A DNA stretch of 64,000 bases, from contig NZ_AP028127.1 in assembly GCF_037076425.1 (NCBI RefSeq), positions 1,270,001-1,334,000 on the forward strand, given 5' to 3'. The stretch's first letter is position 1; each line of letters begins with the position of its first letter. This DNA is from Turicibacter faecis. Its GTDB lineage: Bacteria > Bacillota_I > Bacilli_A > MOL361 > Turicibacteraceae. Below are positions 46,873 to 55,084 of the stretch, piece by piece. Under the pieces are notes generated by a model. It did not search any database. It saw only the letters and a program-made list of their open reading frames with translations, and was not told the DNA's origin. The position numbers were made by a program, and so were the translations under genes.

Positions 46873-47430
46873 TTACCCACGAGAAACGTAACGTCCATCG
46901 TTTGTATTGATGATTAATTTATCCCCAACTTCAACGAATAATGGAACTTGTAATGAGTATCCTGTTGAAACTGTTGCACTTTTTGTTGCATTAGAAGCTG
47001 TGTTTCCTTTAACACCTGGTTCACATTCAACAACTTCTAAAGTTACTTTTTCAGGTACATCTACCCCTAAAATTTCATTATTGAATGTATTGATTTTAAC
47101 TTCCATTCCTTCAACTAAGAAGTTTTTCTCTTTTTCTAATTGTGCAACTGGAATTTCTAATTGCTCATATGTTTCATTATTCATGAAAACATACTCGTCA
47201 CCCATTGAGTATAAGAATTGCATAGTTGCTTTTTCGATATGCGCACGTTTTACTTTTTCACCGGCATTAAATGTATTATCGATGACAGCCCCTGTACGTA
47301 AGTTACGTAATTTTGAACGTACGAATGCTTGTCCTTTACCAGGTTTAACGTGTTGGAACTCGATAACTTGGAATAAGTTTCCTTCATAATCAATCGTCAT
47401 TCCTGTTTTAAAATCGTTTGTTGAAATCAT
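46873..47430 (-). CDS. efp: Elongation factor P
   Basis: Relieves ribosome stalling at polyproline. The 185-residue protein has three beta-barrel domains. The loop that reaches the peptidyl centre reads VKPGKGQAF, with Lys32 at the position modified in other species. The [19 protein letters not shown] segment and the [19 protein letters not shown] end are conserved. SD AAGGAGG and its own promoter are upstream. Position upstream of the spoIIIA operon matches Bacillus. Confidence 0.97.
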   Translation of the reverse strand: MISTNDFKTGMTIDYEGNLFQVIEFQHVKPGKGQAFVRSKLRNLRTGAVIDNTFNAGEKVKRAHIEKATMQFLYSMGDEYVFMNNETYEQLEIPVAQLEKEKNFLVEGMEVKINTFNNEILGVDVPEKVTLEVVECEPGVKGNTASNATKSATVSTGYSLQVPLFVEVGDKLIINTNDGRYVSRG

Positions 47431-47492
47431 AAAAATCCTCCTTGCACACGATACAAATTACATCTACTTTTAGAATTGACATTTCCTTTTTA

Positions 47493-47520
47493 ATTATAAC
47501 ATTTATCAAAAAATTGTCTA
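47493..47520 (-). promoter_or_regulatory. Promoter of efp
   Basis: Minus-strand -35 TAGACA (47515-47520), 16-nt spacer, -10 TATAAT (47493-47498). Confidence 0.6.
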
Positions 47521-47524
47521 TGCT

Positions 47525-47775
47525 ATGCTCCCCTTTTTCCCCCTAATTACCCTTCTTTTTTTAAAAGATTCCTACTCTTCTCAACAAATAAGAGACTTTC
47601 TTCATATCATGATCATTTTAAGATCAAATTCCACCCATTTAGAAGACGTTGTCGGCGTCTTTTTTAACGATAACACGCGCAAATCGCTTCTCAAAATAAC
47701 TGGGTAAAAAAGAGCTTTATTTTTAATAAAAAATTCTGTAAAATATTATTATAGATTAAAAGATAAGGAGGTTTG
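47525..47775 (+). other. Gap upstream of the rhodanese gene, with a small hairpin
   Basis: A 6-bp hairpin AAGACG / CGTCTT followed by six T (about 47643-47665) reads as a weak plus-strand terminator before the rhodanese gene. A possible promoter (TTTATT, 17 nt, TAAAAT, about 47714-47742) follows it. No gene. Confidence 0.35.
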
Positions 47776-47779
47776 GATC

Positions 47780-48172
47780 ATGAATTGGAGTTTAATTATT
47801 GTTGCGATTCTTTTAGGTATTGCTTTAGGATTATGGATTATGTTACGCCGCGAATCAAAAAAAGCCGTAACCCTTCTATCAGAAAAAGAGTTTGTAGAAA
47901 ATATGCGTAAAGGACAACTCGTTGATTTACGCAAAAAAGAAGAATTTGATGCTGGACATATCAATGGGGCTCGTAATATTCCATTCGTTAATTTAACACG
48001 TAACCCTGGAAAATTACGTCGCGATTTACCTATTTACTTATACTGCGAAAAAGGAAAAGTTTGTAAACGTGCCGCTCTTGTCCTTTATGGTAAAGGATAT
48101 GAAAACATTTATCAACTTCAAGGCGGATTAACAAATTGGACAGGACCTTTAAAAAAGACCACAAAAAAATAA
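47780..48172 (+). CDS. Membrane-anchored rhodanese-domain protein (YqhL-like)
   Basis: 130-residue protein with an N-terminal membrane helix (about 4-21) and a cytosolic rhodanese domain: LVDLRKKEEFDAGHINGARNIPF, and the active-site Cys89 in YLYCEKGKVCKRAA. Rhodaneses carry sulfur on this Cys. The anchor plus single domain resembles Bacillus YqhL. SD AAGGAGG lies 9 nt before the ATG. It is divergent from efp and has its own terminator. Substrate unknown. Confidence 0.85.
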   Translation: MNWSLIIVAILLGIALGLWIMLRRESKKAVTLLSEKEFVENMRKGQLVDLRKKEEFDAGHINGARNIPFVNLTRNPGKLRRDLPIYLYCEKGKVCKRAALVLYGKGYENIYQLQGGLTNWTGPLKKTTKK

Positions 48173-48190
48173 AATCTCCTTTTAAACATC

Positions 48191-48222
48191 AAAAAGATGC
48201 TCCCTCTGAAGCATCTTTTTTT
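48191..48222 (+). terminator. Terminator of the rhodanese gene
   Basis: 10-bp stem AAAAAGATGC / GCATCTTTTT with a 10-nt loop, then further T. Confidence 0.85.
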
Positions 48223-48314
48223 ATTTTCCATTGTAACCGATCATTTTGATTAATCCCCCACACGCTCAAGTAATGCCCCCACTGAAGCCAAGCGAGATGG
48301 CCATCTAAACAAAA

Positions 48315-48479
48315 ATTTAACTCCTACTCTAGTTAAATGATAAACCATGAACTCAATATCTCGGTCGTGCATTACTGTAAAATTTAGATTCTACTATAGT
48401 TAAACGATAAACGCCACAAACTTCTAAAAGCAACGACATTCTAAAAGCATTTAGATTCTACTATAGTTAAACGATAAAC
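48315..48479 (-). CRISPR. Orphan mini CRISPR array, 3 repeats and 2 spacers
   Basis: Two identical 31-bp repeats at 48382-48412 and 48449-48479, plus a degenerate one at 48315-48345 (26 of 31 identical). All are spaced exactly 67 bp start to start, with two unrelated 36-bp spacers (48346-48381 and 48413-48448). Read on the minus strand the repeat begins GTTTATCG and ends CTAAAT. The degenerate copy is then the last one, as is usual at the end away from the leader. Repeat length, 36-nt spacers and the ends look like clostridial type I-B arrays; this subtype is inference. No cas genes in the window. Confidence 0.8.
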
Positions 48480-48592
48480 CCGTTAAACGGGACTAATATT
48501 GTTATTTTATACCTCATCAACCTATTTTATTCGTTCGTTTTATGAAAATAATAACAATAATAAGCTTATCTTCGCTTCGATTGCTTCATTTT

Positions 48593-48638
48593 ATCTGTCG
48601 TTCCCCCGAGGTTTTTACCTCAAAGGAAGTCGACAGAT
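48593..48638. repeat. Long interrupted hairpin of unknown role
   Basis: Outer arms ATCTGTCG / CGACAGAT (48593-48600, 48631-48638), inner TTCC / GGAA and a GAGGT-TTTT-ACCTC tip (48608-48621). An extra CTTCGA / TCGAAG pair may extend it outward. No T-run on either side. Confidence 0.6.
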
Positions 48639-48801
48639 TCGAAGGCAAACGTCTATGAACCAAAAAGAACAGAATTGAGAGTAGTCCCTATTATATGAAC
48701 AAAAGTTGATTGATCCATAACAATTAATCTAACGAGCATAAAACATCATCAATAATTATAATTTAAAAATCATCTACTCCCTTATAAGAGGTAATCAAAA
48801 C

Positions 48802-49269
48802 TCAATTTGTTGCCTTATACAACTTTTGCATCGATGAATCATTTTGTATGAATTGATCAAAGTCTTCAAACTCTCCAACCAATTCATGACGACTAAACGA
48901 AATAACATTATGATCCTCAAGATCAAAGTGTATAGCATCCACATTTTCAATAAGCGAAAATAACACAACTGCATTTCCTTTTAAAACGGTCTCTTGTGAA
49001 ACTTGTTTTTCCTCTTTCTTACCGATTTTAACATCTGTGTACTGAAAATCTTTATACGCAATTGTTATTTCATATGGAGGCTGATTTGTCTTTAAAGAAA
49101 ACCCCGTTAAATACTCATTAGCAGGCAATTTATTAAGGATGGTACCGACTGCTGAATTGTTTCCAACATAAGTCCCTTTATAATCAGCCCATGAAAACTC
49201 TCTAGGTAAACGAGAGCAACCAGTAAATAAAGCGAAAAACATCACTAATATTAAAATTCGTTTTTTCAT
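48802..49269 (-). CDS. DUF4825-like lipoprotein
   Basis: 155-residue protein with a lipoprotein signal (MKKRILILVMFFALFTGC, Cys18). The mature part starts with YKGTYVGNNSAVGTILNKLP and PYEITIAYKDF, the pattern I associate with DUF4825 domains, which are often found on sporulation- or envelope-related lipoproteins. No function is known. It is downstream of yqeY but separated by a terminator. SD GGAGAA before the ATG. Confidence 0.75.
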   Translation of the reverse strand: MKKRILILVMFFALFTGCSRLPREFSWADYKGTYVGNNSAVGTILNKLPANEYLTGFSLKTNQPPYEITIAYKDFQYTDVKIGKKEEKQVSQETVLKGNAVVLFSLIENVDAIHFDLEDHNVISFSRHELVGEFEDFDQFIQNDSSMQKLYKATN

Positions 49270-49288
49270 CGTTATTCTCCTTTAATAT

Positions 49289-49316
49289 AAAAAAAACACA
49301 CAAAGATGTGTGTTTT
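49289..49316 (-). terminator. Terminator of rpsU-yqeY
   Basis: Stem AAACACACA / TGTGTGTTT (49294-49315), followed on the minus strand by eight T; it touches the yqeY stop. Confidence 0.8.
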
Positions 49317-49767
49317 ATTTTTGGTTTAAGTAAGCTTTCACTAATGTACTTACTAGGGCACCATCTGCACGTCCTTTTGTTTGAGGAACGATTGCACCCA
49401 TCAACTTACCCATGTCAGATGGATTGATTGCGTTAATCTTTTTAGCTGTTTCAGATATAATTTGTTTGATTTCTTCCTCAGTAAGTTGCGCTGGTAAATA
49501 AGCGTTTAAGTACACTAACTCTTGCTCGATTTTCTCTGCTAAATCTTCACGATCAGCCGCCTTAAATTCTTTTAAAGAATCTCGACGTTGCTTCACTTCA
49601 CGTGATAGAACAGTTAACTCTTGTTCTTCATTCAATCCAGCTACCCCTAGGTGAATAGCTTCGTTTTGTAAAGATGCCTTTAACATACGAATGACTGATA
49701 AGCGATCCTTTTGTTTCGCCTTCATAGCCTCTTTCATATCAGCATTTAATTGATCGAGTAATGCCAC
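49315..49767 (-). CDS. yqeY: GatB/YqeY-domain protein
   Basis: 150-residue helical protein similar to the tRNA-binding tail of GatB. Conserved features: LLDQLNADMKEAMK at the start, LSVIRMLKASLQNEAI, and the end MGKLMGAIVPQTKGRADG. Start chosen at GTG 49767 with AGGTG 6 nt upstream; this gives MALLDQL, like Bacillus YqeY; GTG 49776 is the alternative. It follows rpsU by about 20 nt as in Bacillus. Exact role not established. Confidence 0.9.
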   Translation of the reverse strand: MALLDQLNADMKEAMKAKQKDRLSVIRMLKASLQNEAIHLGVAGLNEEQELTVLSREVKQRRDSLKEFKAADREDLAEKIEQELVYLNAYLPAQLTEEEIKQIISETAKKINAINPSDMGKLMGAIVPQTKGRADGALVSTLVKAYLNQK

Positions 49768-49787
49768 TGAAATCACCTATTTAAATA

Positions 49788-49976
49788 TTAGTATTTGTTA
49801 CGCTTATTAGCTGTTTTACGAGCTGCTTCAGATTTTTGTTTACGTTTGATACTCGGTTTAACGTAATATTCACGTTTACGAGCTTCAGTAAGGGTACCTA
49901 CTTTAGATACTTCTCTCTTAAAACGACGTAATGCATCATCTAATGATTCGTTTTTTCGAACTACAGTTTTAGCCAC
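49788..49976 (-). CDS. rpsU: 30S ribosomal protein S21
   Basis: 62-residue basic protein, [25 protein letters not shown] and the [19 protein letters not shown] tail, the usual Firmicute S21. Start chosen at GTG 49976 (7 nt from GGAGG), which gives the family start MAKT; GTG 49979 is the alternative. It is first in rpsU-yqeY. Confidence 0.95.
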   Translation of the reverse strand: MAKTVVRKNESLDDALRRFKREVSKVGTLTEARKREYYVKPSIKRKQKSEAARKTANKRNKY

Positions 49977-50015
49977 CACTAACCCTCCTTCCGCTTCGCT
50001 ACGATTAACAGTAAT

Positions 50016-50044
50016 ATTATACTACATATATCGTCGTCTGTAAA
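50016..50044 (-). promoter_or_regulatory. Promoter of rpsU
   Basis: Minus-strand -35 TTTACA (50039-50044), 17-nt spacer, perfect -10 TATAAT (50016-50021). Confidence 0.7.
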
Positions 50045-50158
50045 CAAAACAAAATAAATTCATTAAAATGATTTTATCTATTTTATGTTATAATAATTAC
50101 TGACAATTATAGTAAACTAATTACTAGTAAACAATTAAACTATTAAAGGTGGAGTTTT

Positions 50159-51472
50159 ATGAAATTTATAACGAATATACCGGCTGATCGTTTCAATGCA
50201 TTTGCTGCTAAACATCAAAAAAATCATTTTTTACAAAGTTACGAATGGGGAGTTTTTAAATCAAAGTCACCCGATTGGTCTTTCGATACCGTTGGACTAG
50301 AAGACGAGAATGGTCAACTAGTTGCTGGGGCCCTTGTTTTACTTCGACAACTTCCTCTCATTAAGCGTCCATTTATCTACATTCCCCGAGGATACTTAAT
50401 CGACTTCAGTCAAAAACAACTTGTAGAAACTTTTACCAAATCCATGAAACAGTATGCTCAACAGAAAAAAGCTATTTTCATTAAAATTGATCCTGATATT
50501 AAATATATTGACCGTACGGTTGATGGTGAAAAGATCCAAGGTGGACTCGATAATCAGCAACTTGTTCAACATCTCATTGATTTAGGATACCGTCATCTTG
50601 GATTTACACAAGACTTTGATTCAAGTATACAACCTAGATACACCTTTCGATTAGACTTAACACCCTCAACAAAAGATCTTCTAAAAGGGTGTCAATCAAA
50701 AACACGTTATAATATCAAAGTGGCCCAGAAAAAAGGAATTGAAATTATTGAGGGGACACGCGAAGATTTAAAAACATTTGAATCCATCATGCGCGTTACA
50801 GGTGAACGAGACGGATTCTTAACACGTCCTCTTACTTACTTTGAAGATATGTACGATACGCTTGCCCCAAGCGGAATGTGTAAACTTTATTTAGCTAAAC
50901 TAAATACTGAACAAGCTCTAACGAGTATTAAACAAGAGTTAAATCTCACAGAGAAATCGATTCAAAATTTGCAGGTTCAATTAGATAACGAAGAATTAAC
51001 AGAAAAGAAGCGAATTAAACTTCAAAATAAACTTGAACCTGAATTAAATAAACAAAAAAACCTCATTCAACAACAGGAAGAATTAAAGAAATTATACGAT
51101 CAACATCCAGAAGGTATCACCATGTCGGGAATTATTACAACCTATTTTGGTAATAAATCATGGTACTTATACGGCGCAAGTGATAATGTTTATCGCGAGT
51201 TTATGCCAAACTACGATATTCAATGGGTTGCTTTCACCGAAGCTAAAGAGGCTGGATATGAAATTTATGACTTTTTTGGTATTAGTGGTAAGACAGATGA
51301 GTCTGATCCCTTATATGGACTTTACCGATTTAAAAAGGGATTTGGTGGGGAGTTTACCGAATTCATCGGCGAGTTTGACTACGTTATTTCACCATTAGGG
51401 TATTGGATTTGGACTAAACTCCTTCCAGAATTCAAAAAATTCAAGAAAAAATTACGTAATAAAAAACATTAA
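50159..51472 (+). CDS. FemAB-family peptidoglycan bridge aminoacyltransferase
   Basis: 437-residue tRNA-dependent ligase that adds amino acids to the stem-peptide side chain of the cell-wall precursor (FemX/FemA/MurM family). It has two GNAT-like halves: FLQSYEWGVFKSKSPDW near the start, PFIYIPRGYLID, RYTFRLDLTPS, and DFFGISGKTDESDPLYGLYRFKKGFGGEF in the second half. A helical coiled-coil arm (about 255-320, rich in Lys, Glu and Gln) is typical of Fem proteins. It is convergent with murE and shares a terminator. The amino acid used is not evident. Confidence 0.9.
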   Translation: MKFITNIPADRFNAFAAKHQKNHFLQSYEWGVFKSKSPDWSFDTVGLEDENGQLVAGALVLLRQLPLIKRPFIYIPRGYLIDFSQKQLVETFTKSMKQYAQQKKAIFIKIDPDIKYIDRTVDGEKIQGGLDNQQLVQHLIDLGYRHLGFTQDFDSSIQPRYTFRLDLTPSTKDLLKGCQSKTRYNIKVAQKKGIEIIEGTREDLKTFESIMRVTGERDGFLTRPLTYFEDMYDTLAPSGMCKLYLAKLNTEQALTSIKQELNLTEKSIQNLQVQLDNEELTEKKRIKLQNKLEPELNKQKNLIQQQEELKKLYDQHPEGITMSGIITTYFGNKSWYLYGASDNVYREFMPNYDIQWVAFTEAKEAGYEIYDFFGISGKTDESDPLYGLYRFKKGFGGEFTEFIGEFDYVISPLGYWIWTKLLPEFKKFKKKLRNKKH

Positions 51473-51476
51473 TTCT

Positions 51477-51510
51477 AAAAAAAGACCTACTAACGTGTAG
51501 GTCTTTTTTT
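51477..51510. terminator. Bidirectional terminator between femAB-like gene and murE
   Basis: 10-bp stem AAAGACCTAC / GTAGGTCTTT (51481-51490, 51497-51506) with A/T runs outside both arms. Confidence 0.85.
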
Positions 51511-52953
51511 CTATCCGATATTTAATCGTTTGCGTAAAATTGTTTTAGCTACTTCTCGATCATCAAGTTCAATATTCCCGCTTTTCCAGTACTGTAACTT
51601 TTCATGTCCACGACCCGCAATTAAAACAATATCATTTTTCTTCGCTTTATTAATTGCAGCCTCAATTGCTTTTATTCGATCAACAATAACCTCATAGGTT
51701 TGTTGATCTATTCCCTCAGTCATCTCATTTAAAATATCGACAGGATTTTCCGAATGAGGATCATCGGTCGTAAAAATAACATCATCTGCATAATCTACTG
51801 ATAACTTAGCGATAACAGGGCGCTTTGTTCGATCACGATCTCCTGGACAACCAATGACGACTTTCACTGAATTTTTCTTAATATCATTCACAAATTCTAA
51901 TACCTTCTCAACTCCATCAGGCGTATGTGCATAATCAACGATAACTGTAAAATCCTGACCCTCATTAATCAATTCCATTCGTCCATCGACTGGAGTTAAC
52001 GTTGCTATTAAATCAACCACCTGCTGTAGTGGCATTCCCGCTGAATATGCAGATGCCATGGCCCCTAACACATTATGCACGTTAAATATACCAAGTAATG
52101 GTGTCTTCACCGGGTACGTTCCCTCAGGAGTAGCTAAGGTAAACGTCGTACCTGAAGTTGTCATCTTAACATCTAATGCCCTGAAATCTGCCTCCGTATT
52201 AATCGCAAATGTATAGTAAGAGATTCCATCCTTTTCAAGACGTTCCACTATTTTTTTCCCGTAAACATCATCTATATTAATAATCCCATATCCATCCCGT
52301 TTTAACATCGTAAATAATTTATATTTTGCTTCAAAGTACTCATCCATTGTCGGGTGAAAATCTAAGTGTTCCGGCGTTAAATTAGTGAACAGAGCGACTT
52401 TAAATTGACAATAGTCAACGCGATGGAGCTCCAATGCATGCGACGAAACTTCAATCGCAACATTTCTTACCCCTGCCTCTACCATGTCATAAAATGTTCG
52501 CTGTAAACTTAATGGTTCTGGTGTCGTATTCTTCGGTTCTAAAAAGGTATCTGCATAACGGATTCCATTTGTTCCGATATAGCCAACATGCCCTTCAAAT
52601 CCAGTTAATAAATGCTCTAAAATATAGGCTGATGTTGTTTTCCCGTTTGTTCCGGTTAAACCAAATAATTCGAGTTTCTCTGTAGGCTTTCCAAACATTA
52701 AGTGAGCCAAACGTGGTAATTCTACTTTTGTATCTTTCACAATAATTTGGGGAATCGTTACCCCTTCTACTAAATGTTCACCTACAATCGCCACTGCTCC
52801 AGCATCTTCTGCCGCCTTAGCAAATTGATGACCATCGACTGTATACCCTTTAATACATACGAATAAATCGCCTGCCTTAACTCGTCGATTATCAGTCTCG
52901 ATTCCCATTATCTCTAAATCATAGTCTACATCAAATAATAATTTAATATTCAT
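51511..52953 (-). CDS. murE: UDP-MurNAc-tripeptide synthetase MurE (third-residue ligase)
   Basis: Adds the third amino acid of the peptidoglycan stem. The 480-residue protein has ATP loop GLTGTNGKTT (about 98-107), substrate motif KNTTPEPLS, VDYAHTPDGVEKVL and GRGHEK. The amino-acid specificity motif, DNPR in meso-DAP enzymes, reads DDPH at about 397-400, so meso-DAP is doubtful and Lys or another diamino acid is more likely. Start chosen at ATG 52953 (SD GGGGTGA); the longer frame starts inside mtaB. It directly follows the mtaB stop. Confidence 0.93.
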   Translation of the reverse strand: MNIKLLFDVDYDLEIMGIETDNRRVKAGDLFVCIKGYTVDGHQFAKAAEDAGAVAIVGEHLVEGVTIPQIIVKDTKVELPRLAHLMFGKPTEKLELFGLTGTNGKTTSAYILEHLLTGFEGHVGYIGTNGIRYADTFLEPKNTTPEPLSLQRTFYDMVEAGVRNVAIEVSSHALELHRVDYCQFKVALFTNLTPEHLDFHPTMDEYFEAKYKLFTMLKRDGYGIINIDDVYGKKIVERLEKDGISYYTFAINTEADFRALDVKMTTSGTTFTLATPEGTYPVKTPLLGIFNVHNVLGAMASAYSAGMPLQQVVDLIATLTPVDGRMELINEGQDFTVIVDYAHTPDGVEKVLEFVNDIKKNSVKVVIGCPGDRDRTKRPVIAKLSVDYADDVIFTTDDPHSENPVDILNEMTEGIDQQTYEVIVDRIKAIEAAINKAKKNDIVLIAGRGHEKLQYWKSGNIELDDREVAKTILRKRLNIG

Positions 52954-52957
52954 ATGT

Positions 52958-54271
52958 TCACCCCTCATTAACAACTATTTCACCCTGACAGATCGGATAA
53001 TCCGCTTTCACAACTTTAACAGGGACAACCTCCCCAATTAAATGAGTTTCTCCCTTAAACTCTACTTTTACATAATTACTTGCATGTCCAACCAAATATC
53101 CCTCTTTTGTATGCGACTTTTCTTCTGGAATGACTTGTAATACTTCTCCTTCACACGAACTAGCATACTCTTTAGCTAATTGTTCACTTAAAGCTAATAA
53201 TTGATTAACACGCATTGATTTAACTAACTCAGGCACCTGATTTTCCATACGTGCAGCAGGTGTTCCATTACGCACAGAATAAGGAAAGACGTGTAGCTCT
53301 GAGAAACCAATACGTTTAATTGTTTCTAATGTTTCATTAAATAATTCTTCTGTTTCACCTGGGAAACCAACGATAACATCCGTCGTAATAGCTAAATTAT
53401 CAAATAACTCTCTTAATTCCGCCACTTTTTCTTCAAACTCAGCTAATGTATACGGGCGTTTCATCCCTTTTAAAATTTCATTTGAGCCCGCTTGAATTGG
53501 CATGTGAAGATGGTTAACAATTTTATCCGATTTTTTCATCGCTTCAATGACATCATCGGTTACTTCTGAAGCCTCAATCGAAGAAATACGAATACGTTTA
53601 AGTCCTTCAATTTCTACGAGATCCATTAATAGTTGACCAAAACTATAATCTTCTAAGTCTTCCCCGTACGCTGCGGTATGAATTCCCGTTAACACAACCT
53701 CGCAGTGTCCATGATCAACAAGTTGTTTCACTTGATCAATAACCACTTCCGGTTTTTGTGAACGAACCGTTCCACGCGCCCACGGGATAATACAATATGT
53801 ACAAAAGTTATTACATCCATCTTGAATCTTTAAGGTCGCACGTGTACGATCTGAGAACTGTGTAACATTTAATGTTTCAAAACCATCGACTTTAAACACA
53901 TTTTGAATATGTGAAATTGGCTGACGTTCCTCACGGTATTTTTGTACAAGGGCTGGGATTTGATCACGGCCATGAGTACCAATGACGATATCTACACCAT
54001 CAATATCCATAATTTCTTTAGGTTTGGTCTGCGCATAGCACCCCATAACGCACATAACAGCTTCAGGGTTGCGGCGGATAGCGCGTCGGATCACTTGACG
54101 ACTCTTTTTATCCCCAGTATTAGTAACCGTACATGTATTAATAATATAAACATCTGCTACTTCTTTAAAATCTACCTTCTCATATCCCTCGTTTTTAAAT
54201 AATTCCCAAACAGCTTCTGTTTCATAATGGTTTACTTTACATCCTAACGTATGAAATGCTACAGTTGGCAT
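52958..54271 (-). CDS. mtaB: tRNA t6A37 methylthiotransferase MtaB
   Basis: Radical SAM enzyme that adds a methylthio group to t6A37 of tRNA. The 437-residue protein has an N-terminal UPF0004 domain with HTLGCKVN (Cys11) and INTCTVTN, the radical SAM cluster Cys153/157/160 in GCNNFCTYC, and a C-terminal TRAM domain. Start chosen at ATG 54271 because homologues begin MxTVAFHTLGCKVN and AAGGA is 9 nt upstream. It continues the conserved dnaJ-prmA-rsmE-mtaB order. Confidence 0.95.
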   Translation of the reverse strand: MPTVAFHTLGCKVNHYETEAVWELFKNEGYEKVDFKEVADVYIINTCTVTNTGDKKSRQVIRRAIRRNPEAVMCVMGCYAQTKPKEIMDIDGVDIVIGTHGRDQIPALVQKYREERQPISHIQNVFKVDGFETLNVTQFSDRTRATLKIQDGCNNFCTYCIIPWARGTVRSQKPEVVIDQVKQLVDHGHCEVVLTGIHTAAYGEDLEDYSFGQLLMDLVEIEGLKRIRISSIEASEVTDDVIEAMKKSDKIVNHLHMPIQAGSNEILKGMKRPYTLAEFEEKVAELRELFDNLAITTDVIVGFPGETEELFNETLETIKRIGFSELHVFPYSVRNGTPAARMENQVPELVKSMRVNQLLALSEQLAKEYASSCEGEVLQVIPEEKSHTKEGYLVGHASNYVKVEFKGETHLIGEVVPVKVVKADYPICQGEIVVNEG

Positions 54272-54304
54272 CCACATCAATCCTTTCTCTTCTCTTGTTG
54301 TTAA

Positions 54305-55051
54305 TTAAAGTTCTAATGCATAAGAGATAGCACTCATCACATAGATAGGAGCTGTTTCAGTCCTTAAGATACGTGCTCCTAATGCACAAGGTTTAAATCC
54401 GGACTCAATGAGCAATCGCTCTTCGCTTTCACTAATTCCACCTTCTGGCCCTATAATGACTAACATTTTTTCACCTGGTGAAATTTCGGTTAATGACTGT
54501 TTTAATTGCGATAAACGTCCCTGTTTAGCAATTTCTTCATAGGCAAACAGACAAACATCATACTCCGAGGCTTTCGCAATTAATTGTTTTAATGAATGAA
54601 GAGGAAATACTTCAGGCACCATCTGTCGGTGCGATTGTTCGGCCGCTTCTTTCGCAATTTTATTCCAACGCTCTAGTCTCTTCAGTGACTTTTTCTCATC
54701 CAATTTCACCACTGAGCGATCCATGATCAGAGGAATAAACGCAAAAGCACCACACTCGGTAGCCTTTTGGATAACCCATTCAAACTTATCACCTTTTGGC
54801 AACCCCTGAGCAATAGTAACATCAATGGGTAATTCTGTTTCCGATGCTACCTTTGAGTCTAATTTAACTTTAATTTCTTGTCCATCCATTTGCTCTATTG
54901 TCGATAAATAACAGACTTTGTCCTCATTACAAATAATAACTTGATCTGATAACCCCATTCTCATAACTCTAGAAATGTGGTGCGCATCATCGCCTGTAAT
55001 AACCGCCATTTGATCATGAAATTGATGATTTTTTAAAAAATAACGTTGCAT
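54305..55051 (-). CDS. rsmE: 16S rRNA (uracil1498-N3)-methyltransferase RsmE
   Basis: SPOUT-class methyltransferase for U1498 in helix 44. The 248-residue protein has an N-terminal PUA-like domain (DDAHHISRVMRMG) and the SPOUT knot with LVIIGPEGGISESEERLL (about 196-213) and LGARILRTETAPI near the end. It lies about 34 nt after prmA, probably in the same transcript. Confidence 0.95.
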   Translation of the reverse strand: MQRYFLKNHQFHDQMAVITGDDAHHISRVMRMGLSDQVIICNEDKVCYLSTIEQMDGQEIKVKLDSKVASETELPIDVTIAQGLPKGDKFEWVIQKATECGAFAFIPLIMDRSVVKLDEKKSLKRLERWNKIAKEAAEQSHRQMVPEVFPLHSLKQLIAKASEYDVCLFAYEEIAKQGRLSQLKQSLTEISPGEKMLVIIGPEGGISESEERLLIESGFKPCALGARILRTETAPIYVMSAISYALEL

Positions 55052-55084
55052 CTTACATCCTCCAACAGCTAATTTTTTATAATT

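Larger units (their letters stand above)
48224..48801. other. Non-coding region with CRISPR array and long hairpin
   Basis: No ORF is supported. It contains the mini CRISPR array (48315-48479), a palindrome CCCGTTAAACGGG directly beside its last repeat (48479-48491), and a long interrupted hairpin at 48593-48638. No cas genes are nearby or elsewhere in the window. Confidence 0.6.

Noticed and set aside
47525-47707. 60-codon plus-strand ORF upstream of the rhodanese gene
   Set aside because: No SD, overlaps the efp promoter region, and a hairpin with T-run lies inside it.
46605-48310. Shared GGCCATCTAAA at about 46610 and 48297 as a dispersed repeat
   Set aside because: Only 11 bp are shared and the flanks differ; chance is enough to explain it.
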